A stretch of DNA of 42,780 bases, taken from positions 1 through 42,780 of the forward strand of contig JAKATK010000005.1 of assembly GCA_021827995.1 (NCBI GenBank), in the 5' to 3' direction. The notes under the pieces were generated by a model, which was not told where the DNA came from, made no database searches, and worked only from the letters and a program-made list of their open reading frames with translations. Positions 23,328 to 31,252 of this stretch are shown in pieces. This DNA is from Microcaldota archaeon (GTDB taxonomy: Archaea; Micrarchaeota; Micrarchaeia; Micrarchaeales; Micrarchaeaceae). The position numbers and the translations under genes are program-made. The first letter of the stretch is position 1; every line of letters begins with the position of its first letter.

Positions 23328-26300
23328 TCATCGGCCATTGTGGCTTGGCCCTCTGTTTCGCCGGTGATTATGCTCTGCGCCTACTCTCTTATTCGCAGCG
23401 TGACCGAAACCCGAATCCTTGGCCGCGGTCTTGGTCCGTCGGCCTTTCGGATGAGCCCGCTTTGCTTCCTCCCTCCTCCTGCGCTTCAGAAGCAAGAGCA
23501 GGGATAGGAACGAAATAGCAGCAAGAGTGAACAGCACCTGCAACGTAGGGAACTGAGGAGCGGAACTGCCACTCGCTGGTGGCGATACCGGCACCGTAGT
23601 AGTTACGTTGACTGTCTTCAGCGCGCTGTTAAGTTCGAAGATGGCGATGGTTGGATCGCTGGGTACCTGGAATGACACCAGGCAGGAGGTGGCGTTGACA
23701 CTGAATGGTGTTATGGGCTTCCAACTGCCGTTGGCCAATATGAACGGCGCGACCGCATAGGACGGTATGCTGCATGGATACGGCATTGTGGTGTTAATAA
23801 AAGGTATCGCTGTGCTGTTCAGCGTTATGTTCACGGCTAGATACAATCTCTGGTTTGCGATGACAACGTTCACAGTTCTTGTGACGTTCGTGGCAGAAAT
23901 GGCGAAGCATGCAGTAGAGTTGGAATTAAACGAGAACGAAGACGAGAGCGCCGTGTAATACGTGTCGTAGATGGAAGAGCCGCTACCGCACAACCGCGCA
24001 GTCTGATTCCCAGAAGGCAGAACTGTTTCAGTCTCTATTGGCGGGGTTATCGTTGAGGGCACTGTCCGTGATATTGTTGTTGTCGAATACGGAACCGTGG
24101 TAGAGGCGGAAGTAGTGGAGGTGGTGGAGGTAGTGGAAGTAATGGAGGTAGTGGAGGTGGTGGAGGTAGTGGAGGTGGTGGAGGTAGTGGAGGTGGTGGA
24201 GGTAGTGGAAGTAATGGACTTCGGGCCGACGCCACCGCCGCCTGGCGCCATCACGACTACGGCCGAAGATGCCGCGGATGTAGTGGTCTCTGGAGTGCTA
24301 GCGCCGTCAGTGACCTGCAACTCGAACGTGTAGATGTTGCCTCCGGTCAGCGTGTTTGAGGCTATGCAGGACTCGACGGCGTTGGCCGATGCGCCTGTGC
24401 CGGAAGCAGACGCGCATATGCCGTTGGCAGACGAATAGTTGCCGCCTATGCTGTAGAGCCACTGCCAGGAGTACTGTGACGTGCCAGTAGATGGTATTAT
24501 GCCGTTGACAGTGAGAGCACGGTTCGATACGACGCTGGTTAGATTTGGTACTGGAGCAGAGGGCGCTGTCAGAACCGACGACACGACCACGTTGGAAGAG
24601 GCCGACAATGTCTGGGTTTCTGGGGTGCTGGCGCTGTCGGTGACCTTGAATTCGAACGCGTAGGTGTTGCTGCCGGACAGGGTGTTTGCCGGAACCGAGC
24701 ACGATTCGGTAGCTGAGGATGATGCGCCTATGCCGTTGTTCGATGTCGGGCAGACCGCTATCGCGTTCGCGGCGGTGAAGGCGCCGCCGTTTATGCTGGT
24801 AAGGAACTGCCACGCGTACGGCGAGGTACCCGTAGATGGTGTTATGCCGTTGACTGTGAGTGCCTGGTTCGCGTCTAGTTTGGTGGCGCTGGCCGTAGGT
24901 GCCGACGCAGCAGTGAGCGCATTGGCTACTACGATATCCGATGAGACCGACGATGTTTGGGTTTCCGGAGTGTTGGCGCTGTCCGTTACCTTGAATTCGA
25001 ACGCGTAGGTGTCATCCGCAGTGAGTGTGTTCGCCGGAACCGAGCACGATTCGGTAGCTGAGGATGATGCGCCTATGCCGTTGTTCGATGTCGGGCAGAC
25101 CGCTATCGCGTTCGCGGCGGTGAAGGCGCCGCCGTTTATGCTGGTAAGGAACTGCCACGCGTGCGGCGAGGTACCCGTAGATGGTGTTATGCCGTTGACT
25201 GTGAGTGCCTGGTTCGCGTCTAGTTTGGTGGCGCTGACGATTGGCGCGTAGGGGTTGGTAAGCGCCGGAGCAACGATGACATTCGTGGACGAATTGGACG
25301 TTTCGACGGTGTTAGGGGGCAAGGTCACCCGTAATTTGAACGCATAGGTGCTACCGGCTGTTAGAGTGTTCGTAGGTATCGAGCACGTCTCAACCGTGTT
25401 GGCGCGCGCGCCGGCGCCGCTGTTGACTTCACACTGGGTAGAGTTTGATGGGGTGCCACCATTGAGGCTGGTAAGCCACTGCCATAAGCACCGGTGTGGG
25501 CTGCAAAGCGACGGGATTGTGTCGTTGACAACTAAGACCTGGTCCGAGTCGAGCTTTGACGCGGAAACTGTGGGCGCTAGGAAAGCAGCGGGCGCGAGCG
25601 AAACAGCAACGCTGTTTGACGCGGACGATGTCTGCGTCTCAGGCACACTGGCCGAATCTGTCACCATAAACTCGAATGTGAAATTTTCCCCTGCAGTGAG
25701 TGTGCTGGCTGGGATTGAGCACGTCTCTAGGGCGTTCGCGACCGCGCCAGAGCCCGCACCTGTAGCGCACAGGCCGTTGGCAGAGATGTATGCGCCGCCA
25801 GTGCTGTAGAGCCACTGCCATGAGTATGGCGGCATGCCAGTATGTGGGATTATGCCATTCGCCATAAGCGACTGGTTAGAGTATATGGCAGTGGAACTGA
25901 CAGTTGGCGCAGACGGAGATATCAGCGCGGGGGCCACCACAACGTTGGATGAGGTCGAGGATGTCATCGTCTCCGGTGTGTTGGCGCTGTCGGTAACCCG
26001 CAGCTCGAAGGAGTATGTGTCACCTACGGTAAGGGTATTGGCCGAAATAGCGCACTGCTCTGGTGCGTTCGCGACCGCGCCAGAGCCCGCACCTGTAGCG
26101 CACAGGCCGTTGGCAGAGATGTATGCGCCGCCAGTGCTGTAGAGCCACTGCCATGAGTACGGTGGGGTGCCGGTCGAGGGTACTATCCCGTTGACCGTCA
26201 ATGCTTGGTCGGCGTCAAGCCTCGCGGAAGTGACCGTTGGAGCTAAAGGCGAAATAAGGGCGTTGTTTATTGTGACAAGGTCGGTGTTAGAGGTGGCGGA

Positions 26301-27482
26301 GGACGGTGTCGGGCTAGCGGAGTCCGTAACTTTGTAACAGAAATAGGTGTCGAGCAGCGGATAGGCTGTGTAAGTCTGGGAGTTGGCGCCAATGATTGGT
26401 GTGTCCAAGGAGCAGGTAGAACTCGCGCCAGAGTACCACTGGTATGTATATGGTGCTGGGCCGCCGCTGGCATTGGATGCCAGCGTTATGGACTGGCCGT
26501 TGTCGAGTGACGGGTTAGAAGGGGTCGGCTGGCCAGCTAACACCGATATCGAATTGTACACTGCTGTTATCGCATCGTTGCCGCCTATTGCGATTAGGGT
26601 GTTTGCTGCGACAGTATTTGCTATTGATACGTTAAGCGAATTGCTGGCTGCCCAGTGGCTGAAAACATAGCCTTGCGCCGCAATTGCGTTTATGGTCGCT
26701 GTACCGATAGCATTGACCGCAGAGCCGCTTGCGTAGGTAACGCCATTAAAATTCGTAGAGCCGGTTGACGGGCTGTCATCAAGCTTTATTGTGTAGTTGG
26801 CCGGAAAGAGGTAGACCATCAGCGCGTGGGCGGACTTAGATGCTTTGGTATTTGTAGATGCGGTATATGTGCCAGCCGGTTCGAAGCATGTAGCAACAAA
26901 CGCAGCAGAGGAAGACTGGCTCAGATTTTGCTGCATAGTGCAGCCGTTTGGTATAGTCAGCGAACCCGTTTCCCACTGGGCGCCACCTATGGAACCGATT
27001 ATTACCACGAAGGTGTCGTCGCCAATAGTGGAATAATTGATTGACAGAAGGCCTGTTGAATTCGATGATGTGGTGATTATTTTGGCATTGCTGAACTGAA
27101 CATTCGAGCCTATAGCGACCATTGATATCTGCGTGTTTGAGGCTGTCACAACGTTGCCGGATGGCATTCCGCTTGTGTGGCCCATAGAAGTGCACAAGAC
27201 GTTTACGCATGAGTTGCCTCTAACGGCCTTGGCCCCAGCCTGCTGAGTGTCAACGGTCCAGTTAACCGAGGTTATAGGTGCACTGGATGTTGAAACCGCG
27301 AAGGCATAGCTTAGGTACCCTGCCGGGAGCAGGATATTTGCGCTGGTACCGTCCGAAATCACCACATTGGCTGTGGAAAACGCGATGTTAAACGCGTTCG
27401 CCGGGACCAAAACTAGCGCGAGCAACAACGCTACCGTGAGTACCGCGCAGGTGTGAATTTTGTATGCTGTCGTTTGATGCAC
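23328..27482 (-). CDS. Giant surface protein with tandem Ig-like repeats and Thr/Ser linker
   Basis: A 1384-residue protein starting at GTG 27482. Signal peptide (AVLTVALLLALVLVPANAF), an N-terminal beta domain of about 280 residues, one divergent Ig-like domain (YTYQWYSGAS ... YFCYKVTDSA), then six related Ig-like repeats of about 110-117 residues, each with ALTVNG, a PYSWQW/PYAWQF strand, a Cys pair and FELRVTDSANTPET. A linker built from S-T-T triplets (about residues 1090-1120) leads to a Cys-containing C-terminal domain, a TM helix (LFTLAAISFLSLLLLL) and a long basic cytoplasmic tail. Many N-x-S/T sites. It is probably a surface-layer or adhesion protein; no enzyme motif is seen. TATATAAAA at 27551-27559 predicts transcription near 27529. 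Confidence 0.88.
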   Translation of the reverse strand: MHQTTAYKIHTCAVLTVALLLALVLVPANAFNIAFSTANVVISDGTSANILLPAGYLSYAFAVSTSSAPITSVNWTVDTQQAGAKAVRGNSCVNVLCTSMGHTSGMPSGNVVTASNTQISMVAIGSNVQFSNAKIITTSSNSTGLLSINYSTIGDDTFVVIIGSIGGAQWETGSLTIPNGCTMQQNLSQSSSAAFVATCFEPAGTYTASTNTKASKSAHALMVYLFPANYTIKLDDSPSTGSTNFNGVTYASGSAVNAIGTATINAIAAQGYVFSHWAASNSLNVSIANTVAANTLIAIGGNDAITAVYNSISVLAGQPTPSNPSLDNGQSITLASNASGGPAPYTYQWYSGASSTCSLDTPIIGANSQTYTAYPLLDTYFCYKVTDSASPTPSSATSNTDLVTINNALISPLAPTVTSARLDADQALTVNGIVPSTGTPPYSWQWLYSTGGAYISANGLCATGAGSGAVANAPEQCAISANTLTVGDTYSFELRVTDSANTPETMTSSTSSNVVVAPALISPSAPTVSSTAIYSNQSLMANGIIPHTGMPPYSWQWLYSTGGAYISANGLCATGAGSGAVANALETCSIPASTLTAGENFTFEFMVTDSASVPETQTSSASNSVAVSLAPAAFLAPTVSASKLDSDQVLVVNDTIPSLCSPHRCLWQWLTSLNGGTPSNSTQCEVNSGAGARANTVETCSIPTNTLTAGSTYAFKLRVTLPPNTVETSNSSTNVIVAPALTNPYAPIVSATKLDANQALTVNGITPSTGTSPHAWQFLTSINGGAFTAANAIAVCPTSNNGIGASSSATESCSVPANTLTADDTYAFEFKVTDSANTPETQTSSVSSDIVVANALTAASAPTASATKLDANQALTVNGITPSTGTSPYAWQFLTSINGGAFTAANAIAVCPTSNNGIGASSSATESCSVPANTLSGSNTYAFEFKVTDSASTPETQTLSASSNVVVSSVLTAPSAPVPNLTSVVSNRALTVNGIIPSTGTSQYSWQWLYSIGGNYSSANGICASASGTGASANAVESCIASNTLTGGNIYTFELQVTDGASTPETTTSAASSAVVVMAPGGGGVGPKSITSTTSTTSTTSTTSTTSTTSTTSITSTTSTTSTTSASTTVPYSTTTISRTVPSTITPPIETETVLPSGNQTARLCGSGSSIYDTYYTALSSSFSFNSNSTACFAISATNVTRTVNVVIANQRLYLAVNITLNSTAIPFINTTMPYPCSIPSYAVAPFILANGSWKPITPFSVNATSCLVSFQVPSDPTIAIFELNSALKTVNVTTTVPVSPPASGSSAPQFPTLQVLFTLAAISFLSLLLLLKRRRREEAKRAHPKGRRTKTAAKDSGFGHAANKRVGAEHNHRRNRGPSHNGR
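24111..24216 (-). repeat. 9-bp microsatellite coding the Ser-Thr-Thr linker
   Basis: About a dozen 9-bp units of the type GTGGAGGTA/GTGGAGGTG (plus-strand view), interrupted twice by GTGGAAGTAATG. Units are a multiple of three, so gain or loss of copies changes linker length without a frameshift. Confidence 0.85.
24688..25236 (-). repeat. Near-identical 204-bp copies in adjacent Ig-like repeats
   Basis: Positions 24688-24891 and 25033-25236 are identical except for one base (TAC versus TGC context, a Tyr/His change), with a period of 345 bp, or 115 residues. The neighbouring parts of the same repeats are clearly more diverged. Confidence 0.9.
25732..26159 (-). repeat. Identical 95-bp copies in two further Ig-like repeats
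   Basis: Positions 25732-25826 and 26065-26159 appear identical base for base, with a period of 333 bp (111 residues), while flanking sequence in the same repeats differs. Confidence 0.85.
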
Positions 27483-27550
27483 CTAAGCTGCATGGGCGTT
27501 TGGTGCTCTTCGTGAACATCTAGCGAATGATTGTGTATGCTTAAGTATAA

Positions 27551-27559
27551 TTTTATATA
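27551..27559 (-). promoter_or_regulatory. TATA box of the Ig-repeat surface gene
   Basis: TATATAAAA on the minus strand, predicted start near 27529, leader of about 45 nt before GTG 27482. Confidence 0.5.
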
Positions 27560-27592
27560 TGAAATTTTAGAGTGGGTAATATATTAGCAGTC

Positions 27593-27622
27593 CGGTATTT
27601 AAAGTGATAGCTCTATCATTTT
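27593..27622 (+). promoter_or_regulatory. Plus-strand TATA box followed by a palindrome, no CDS downstream
   Basis: TATTTAAAG (about 27596-27604) predicts rightward transcription from about 27626. Directly after it TGATAG (27605-27610) and CTATCA (27613-27618) form a perfect inverted repeat, extendable with A/T pairs to 27601-27622. It sits between TATA box and start site. The next plus-strand CDS is almost 2 kb away. Confidence 0.45.
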
Positions 27623-27625
27623 GTA

Positions 27626-27805
27626 GCTGCGATTGCCTGGACTGAAAAAGTAGGCCTGCGGGTAGCAGCCAGTGCAGAGATAGGCAGCACGGCTCTCCGG
27701 TACTGTTCAGCGTGGATCCTTTCATATTCGCGGCGCTGGGCTATGGTGTATCAGGATGGGAGCCCATCAAATGCTCACGCTACCTGTGATACTGCAGCGC
27801 CTCGA
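27626..27805 (+). ncRNA. Candidate structured non-coding RNA
   Basis: The 349-bp gap between the Ig-repeat gene and the MoxR gene has a plus-strand promoter but no plausible ORF. Nested stems can be drawn: GGCGCTG (27732-27738) with CAGCGCC (27795-27801), inside it GTATCA (27748-27753) with TGATAC (27787-27792), inside that the hairpin GATGGG/CCCATC (27755-27768). Upstream, CAC-GCT (27688-27694, one bulged G) pairs with AGCGTG (27709-27714), and CTGG/CCAG encloses CTGC/GCAG (27637-27672). It lacks the RNase P core motifs and the SRP GGAAGGGAGCAGC-type apical loop, so the class is unknown. Part could instead be the 3' region of the MoxR transcript. Confidence 0.35.
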
Positions 27806-27831
27806 TCAGCGCTAACGGCTTGGCAAGGGAA

Positions 27832-29328
27832 TCAGGAGCGCTTGCTCTTTTTCTCCTCGGTACCGCTCCTCAGCATTTTGCGGCTGAGGCTCCAGTCGTT
27901 ACCATACCCGCCGTAGTCAGGCTGGTCAGGCTGCTGGAGCTGCGGCGGCTGCTCGGTCTCGGTGCTGGACGGCGTAGAATCCACCTCGTGCTCGTCCCTC
28001 CTGCGCCTGGCCCTCTCAGCCTCCTCCTCGCGCTGCCTCTTGTCCAGCTCCTTCCTTGCGGACGGCAGCTCCTTCGCGGTGTACTGCCCGACCGTAACGA
28101 TTAGCACGTTAAGGCCCTTGACCCAACTCTCCATCTCTGGAACGCCGGCCTGCGACTTGGCAACATCCTTTGCCTTCTGAACGGTCGCGTCTAGGTTCGA
28201 CAGCGTCTCGACATATGTTTCCATAGGCCTTGAGGCCGTGGAGTTTATGGCATGCTCCCTCTGCTTCTGGGCCTTTTCGAACAGATCCGCTATCTCGGTG
28301 CTCACAACAGCTATCATTTTGGCCGACGCGTAAGTCGGGCTCAGCTTGTTGTTCGATATCGCGTCCTCGATGGCGCCGTAGTCCTCCTCCTTGCCAGGCA
28401 CGCACAGGTATATAGCGGCTGCCAGGTCCTCGCCGGTCACGGTATCCTTGTTCCTTATTACCGATACGGCCGACGCGACCTTCCAGATCTTCTTGAAGGT
28501 CCTGTCGGAGAAGAATATGCCTGCCTTCTCTATGTCTGCCATCGCGTTCTGGTAGCTAGCCATAAGCGTAGCGTCGCTCTTCGCGGCCTCTGCGCGCTTC
28601 TCGACCAGCTCCTGCACGGCCTTGACCGCATCTACGCTCATTATGCCCTTGTACTTGTTGACCGTAGCCTCGTCTGCGTTAGTGTCGCCTGTCGTGCTAA
28701 GCATCTTCTGGCGGCCCTCCCTGCTGAGCTTCTGCACGAAGACGCGGACCACGAGCCTGTCCTTGAACGCGGCGTCCTCCTCGTCCTCTGGCATCTCGTT
28801 CGCGGCCATGAAGAGGCCCAGCATCGGAAGCTTGACCTCCTTGTCGCCGCTCTTATAACGCTTGTACAGTATTATGTCGAGGAGCATGTTCCTGACGGGC
28901 GATGACGCCTTGAACGGCTCATCGAAGAACACTATGTTCGCCTGCTGCAGGCTGCCCGAATCAGATCTCTCGTACACGCCCTGCTCTATGTACTTCTTTA
29001 CGTTAGGGGGGCCGAGTAGCTCGTCCGGTTCCATGAACTGGTGCAGTAGGTAGTAGAAGTACTTGCCGTTTATGGCCTCGCCGAGCTTCTCTATGAGCTT
29101 GGTCTTGCCAGTACCGACCGGGCCTATGAGAAGCACGGGCTCGTTAGCGAACAGCCCGGCCAGCGACGCCAGTATCTCTGGCTCGCGCTCTATGAATCTG
29201 CTCTCCAATGAGTCCTTGAGCGCCTGAACCTGGCCAGCGAGATCCTGGCCGCTTGCGCTGCTCCTCCTTACCAAATCCCTGAGAACCTCCCGGTATATGC
29301 TGGGAGCCACAGGTTCCTCACCACCCAT
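27832..29328 (-). CDS. MoxR/RavA-type AAA+ ATPase
   Basis: The 498-residue protein begins with a helical segment and the MoxR entry motif LESRFIEREPEILASLAGLF, then Walker A GPVGTGKT (69-76), HQFMEPDELLGPPN, Walker B NIVFFDEPFKASS, sensor-1 FMAANEMPEDEEDAAFKDR and a helical lid. The C-terminal third is helical and charged, ending in a disordered Glu/Pro/Gln-rich tail. RavA-like MoxR proteins are chaperone-type ATPases usually encoded beside a VWA-domain partner; no such gene is adjacent here. Its promoter carries a perfect 21-bp palindrome (29340-29360), suggesting tight control. Confidence 0.87.
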   Translation of the reverse strand: MGGEEPVAPSIYREVLRDLVRRSSASGQDLAGQVQALKDSLESRFIEREPEILASLAGLFANEPVLLIGPVGTGKTKLIEKLGEAINGKYFYYLLHQFMEPDELLGPPNVKKYIEQGVYERSDSGSLQQANIVFFDEPFKASSPVRNMLLDIILYKRYKSGDKEVKLPMLGLFMAANEMPEDEEDAAFKDRLVVRVFVQKLSREGRQKMLSTTGDTNADEATVNKYKGIMSVDAVKAVQELVEKRAEAAKSDATLMASYQNAMADIEKAGIFFSDRTFKKIWKVASAVSVIRNKDTVTGEDLAAAIYLCVPGKEEDYGAIEDAISNNKLSPTYASAKMIAVVSTEIADLFEKAQKQREHAINSTASRPMETYVETLSNLDATVQKAKDVAKSQAGVPEMESWVKGLNVLIVTVGQYTAKELPSARKELDKRQREEEAERARRRRDEHEVDSTPSSTETEQPPQLQQPDQPDYGGYGNDWSLSRKMLRSGTEEKKSKRS

Positions 29329-29339
29329 CTCATTACCCT

Positions 29340-29360
29340 TCTGAGGGCTAAGCCCTCAGA
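29340..29360 (-). promoter_or_regulatory. Perfect 21-bp palindrome at the moxR start site
   Basis: CTGAGGGCT (29341-29349) and AGCCCTCAG (29351-29359) are perfect inverted repeats around one base, and flanking T29340/A29360 extend the match. The minus-strand TATA element TTTTTAAT (about 29378-29386) predicts transcription from about 29355, inside the palindrome. It may be an operator, or a 5' UTR hairpin just before the ATG at 29328. Confidence 0.6.
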
Positions 29361-29528
29361 CGTATGATGCGGATAAGATTAAAAAGCCTTTCTGCAGTTA
29401 TGCGGAAGAAAAGCGAACCACGAACGCCGCGTGGTCGGCAAGCCATGCCAGCGAAGCGCTGGCCCCAGGTAGCTTTTAAGATTGCTGCGCTGAAAACATT
29501 CTGCGCCATCGCGGCGCGCGGGCTTTCC

Positions 29529-30464
29529 ATGAGCGGTGATTCTGAGAGGGGCCGCATTCTTGCCGTGCTCTACAGGACGGAGGTGCTGCACAGGCGCGTG
29601 TACAGGCACCTCGCCGAGAGGGAGCGCGACAACGAGCTCAGGCGAGTGCTCATGAAACTGTCCTCGATGGAGGAGAGGCACGCCGCGCTGTGGGGCATGC
29701 TCGTCGGCGGCGCGAGGGCTGAGCCGTCTGAGCGCCACGTGCGCGCGGCAACTACGCTCATAACGATAGAGCGCCGCATACTAGGCCTTGCCATAGCAGT
29801 GAAGTCGATAGAGTATGTGGAGATGCTGCACCGTAAGCGCCTAGACCGCGTCTCGGAAGAGGTTGACATACCTTTGAGGGAGCGCAGGATCATAGAGAAG
29901 ATAGCCAGCGACGATGCCAGGATCGAGGAGCCGCTGGAGCGCAAGATCGTGGAGCTGAGCCCTGTGCTCACGAACATACGGGATGTTGTGCTTGGTATGA
30001 ACGACGGCCTCGTAGAGATACTGGCTGCCACTGTGGGCCTTGGGGCCGCGCTGCAGGCGCCCATGCTCATACTCCTTGGCGGCCTGATAGTGGCCGTATC
30101 CGGCACGCTCTCTATGGCCGGCGGCGCGTACATATCGACAGAATACGAGGGCAGCGTGCAGAAAGGCGGCTCAGACAATAAGTCGGCAAGGAAGTCGGCC
30201 CTCTACATGGGCGTGTCGTACATATTCGGGTCGGTCTTCCCGCTATTGCCGTTCGCCCTGGGCATGTACGGCTTCGCCGGTATAGGCATGTCGGTGCTGC
30301 TCACCGCCATAGTGCTGGGCATGAGCTCCATGCTCATGGCAGTCGTGAGTGGCACGAGCGTAGTGGGCAGGGTCGCAAGGACGCTGGCTATATCGCTTGG
30401 CGCAGCTTCGGTGACTATAGTGCTGGGTTACTACGCCAGGTCTGTGCTGCATATAAGCGTGTAA
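29529..30464 (+). CDS. Ferritin-like domain fused to VIT1/CCC1 metal transporter
   Basis: The frame opens at 29364, but TTTTAAG at 29474-29480 predicts transcription near 29503, so ATG 29529 (MSGDSERGRILAV) is preferred. The first 140 or so residues form an erythrin/ferritin-like helical bundle with LYRTEVLHRRVYRHLAERE and LSSMEERHAALWGML (E-x-x-H type metal ligands). The C-terminal part is VIT1: NIRDVVLGMNDGLVEILAATVGL, a Gly-rich TM pair, AGGAYISTEYE, and further TM helices. The fusion resembles MbfA-type Fe/Mn exporters or sequestration proteins. It probably protects against excess iron (inference from family). Confidence 0.88.
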   Translation: MSGDSERGRILAVLYRTEVLHRRVYRHLAERERDNELRRVLMKLSSMEERHAALWGMLVGGARAEPSERHVRAATTLITIERRILGLAIAVKSIEYVEMLHRKRLDRVSEEVDIPLRERRIIEKIASDDARIEEPLERKIVELSPVLTNIRDVVLGMNDGLVEILAATVGLGAALQAPMLILLGGLIVAVSGTLSMAGGAYISTEYEGSVQKGGSDNKSARKSALYMGVSYIFGSVFPLLPFALGMYGFAGIGMSVLLTAIVLGMSSMLMAVVSGTSVVGRVARTLAISLGAASVTIVLGYYARSVLHISV

Positions 30465-30581
30465 CGGCCGTCGCGGGCCGGCTTTCGAGGCGAAAAAGGC
30501 TGGTATCGTCTGGGGCGCTCTCGAATAGGCCGAACGCAATGCTTTTAAATACGATGCAGTCGATAATAAGGCTGTGGTGGC

Positions 30582-30722
30582 ATGGTGGAAGCATACTGTG
30601 TAAAGTGCAAGGCGAAGCAGGAGATGAAGGATGCGAAGCCGGTAACGCTGAAGAACGGCAAGAAGGCGACCTCTGGCGTGTGTCCTGTCTGTGGCACGAA
30701 GATGTTCAAGATAGGCGGCTAA
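30582..30722 (+). CDS. 46-residue zinc-ribbon protein (DUF5679-like)
   Basis: A short gene from ATG 30582 to TAA 30722. The product is MVEAYCVKCKAKQEMKD followed by a Lys-rich loop and GVCPVCGTKMFKIGG, giving two CxxC knuckles about 30 residues apart, a zinc ribbon like the small archaeal/bacterial DUF5679 proteins. TTTTAAAT at 30543-30550 predicts transcription near 30573 and a 9-nt leader. The overlapping longer frame at 30539-30817 shows no such pattern and is a shadow. Its partner or nucleic-acid target is unknown. Confidence 0.85.
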   Translation: MVEAYCVKCKAKQEMKDAKPVTLKNGKKATSGVCPVCGTKMFKIGG

Positions 30723-30728
30723 CGCTTA

Positions 30729-30765
30729 GGCGCTACGCTCGCGCGCTCGTGCGAGCGCAAGCGCC
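30729..30765 (+). terminator. Long GC hairpin after the zinc-ribbon gene
   Basis: GGCGCT (30729-30734) pairs with AGCGCC (30760-30765), and inside it CGCTCGC (30736-30742) pairs with GCGAGCG (30751-30757) around an 8-nt loop, starting 7 bp after the stop codon. No immediate T run follows, so a 3' UTR stabiliser is also possible. Confidence 0.5.
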
Positions 30766-30825
30766 ACAGACTGACAATCCGATCTTAATGTCCGGTTTTA
30801 TAGTGCTTTATGTTTAGGCGATAGC

Positions 30826-31003
30826 GCAGCGTATTAGCTCGCGCGCCATTTGAGCAGCGATGACTTGCCGCTGACAAGCATACCAGTAGCCAGATCGCGA
30901 TTGGTAGGGAAATGCGCGAGCGCTGCAAATCCGGAGAGGCACCGACAGGCTTGCCGGCCCGCGCCAGCCGGATTCGTTTCTCTGGACGTACCGCCTGCGT
31001 CCA
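30826..31003 (+). ncRNA. Candidate structured non-coding RNA with its own promoter
   Basis: TTTTATA (30796-30802) predicts transcription from about 30826. From that base an interrupted long stem can form: GCAGC (30826-30830) with GCTGC (30922-30926), GCTCGCG (30837-30843) with CGCGAGC (30915-30921), and CATTT (30847-30851) with AAATG (30910-30914), 17 pairs in all. Two more hairpins follow: AATCCGG (30928-30934) with CCGGATT (30968-30974), and TGGACG (30983-30988) with CGTCCA (30998-31003). An 84-codon ORF crossing the region has codon use unlike its neighbours. RNase P, SRP and C/D-box signatures are not seen. Class unknown. Confidence 0.4.
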
Positions 31004-31252
31004 AGCCGATGCTAGAAAGGATATCCGTGCATGCCGGGACCTGCGCGTTCTACTTGTACCTCGTCAACTTAGATACGCATTTTAATACCTGGGAGTGGCA
31101 GTAACTGCGGTGTGACATTGGCTGCGAAGGACCAGCGCTTAATGGTGCTAAGCGTGATATGCGCGGGGCATGGGCGCGGAGCAGCACGGCTTGTTCGCCG
31201 AGCAACCGATGCGGCGCTCTATGTCGCGTGCTTATTTGTTTAGGGTGTTTGG
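31004..31252 (+). promoter_or_regulatory. Leader region of the NhaP antiporter gene
   Basis: No gene is seen. TTTTAATA at about 31080-31086 predicts rightward transcription from about 31110, leaving a leader near 140 nt before GTG 31253. In it CGCTTA (31136-31141) pairs with TAAGCG (31149-31154). A later weak TATA-like element near 31230 could instead give a short leader. Confidence 0.3.

Noticed and set aside
24111-24216. CRISPR-like array
   Set aside because: The repeat is a 9-bp coding microsatellite without spacers, translated as Ser-Thr-Thr in frame.
30826-31003. RNase P RNA or SRP RNA
   Set aside because: I looked for the P4 core (GAGGAAAGUC / ACAGAAA) and the SRP apical GGAAGGGAGCAGC region here and at 27626-27805 and found neither.
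30850-31104. 84-codon ORF after the zinc-ribbon gene
   Set aside because: It starts at TTG, has mixed CGA/CGG/TCG codons unlike the neighbours and no recognisable features; RNA pairing explains the region better.
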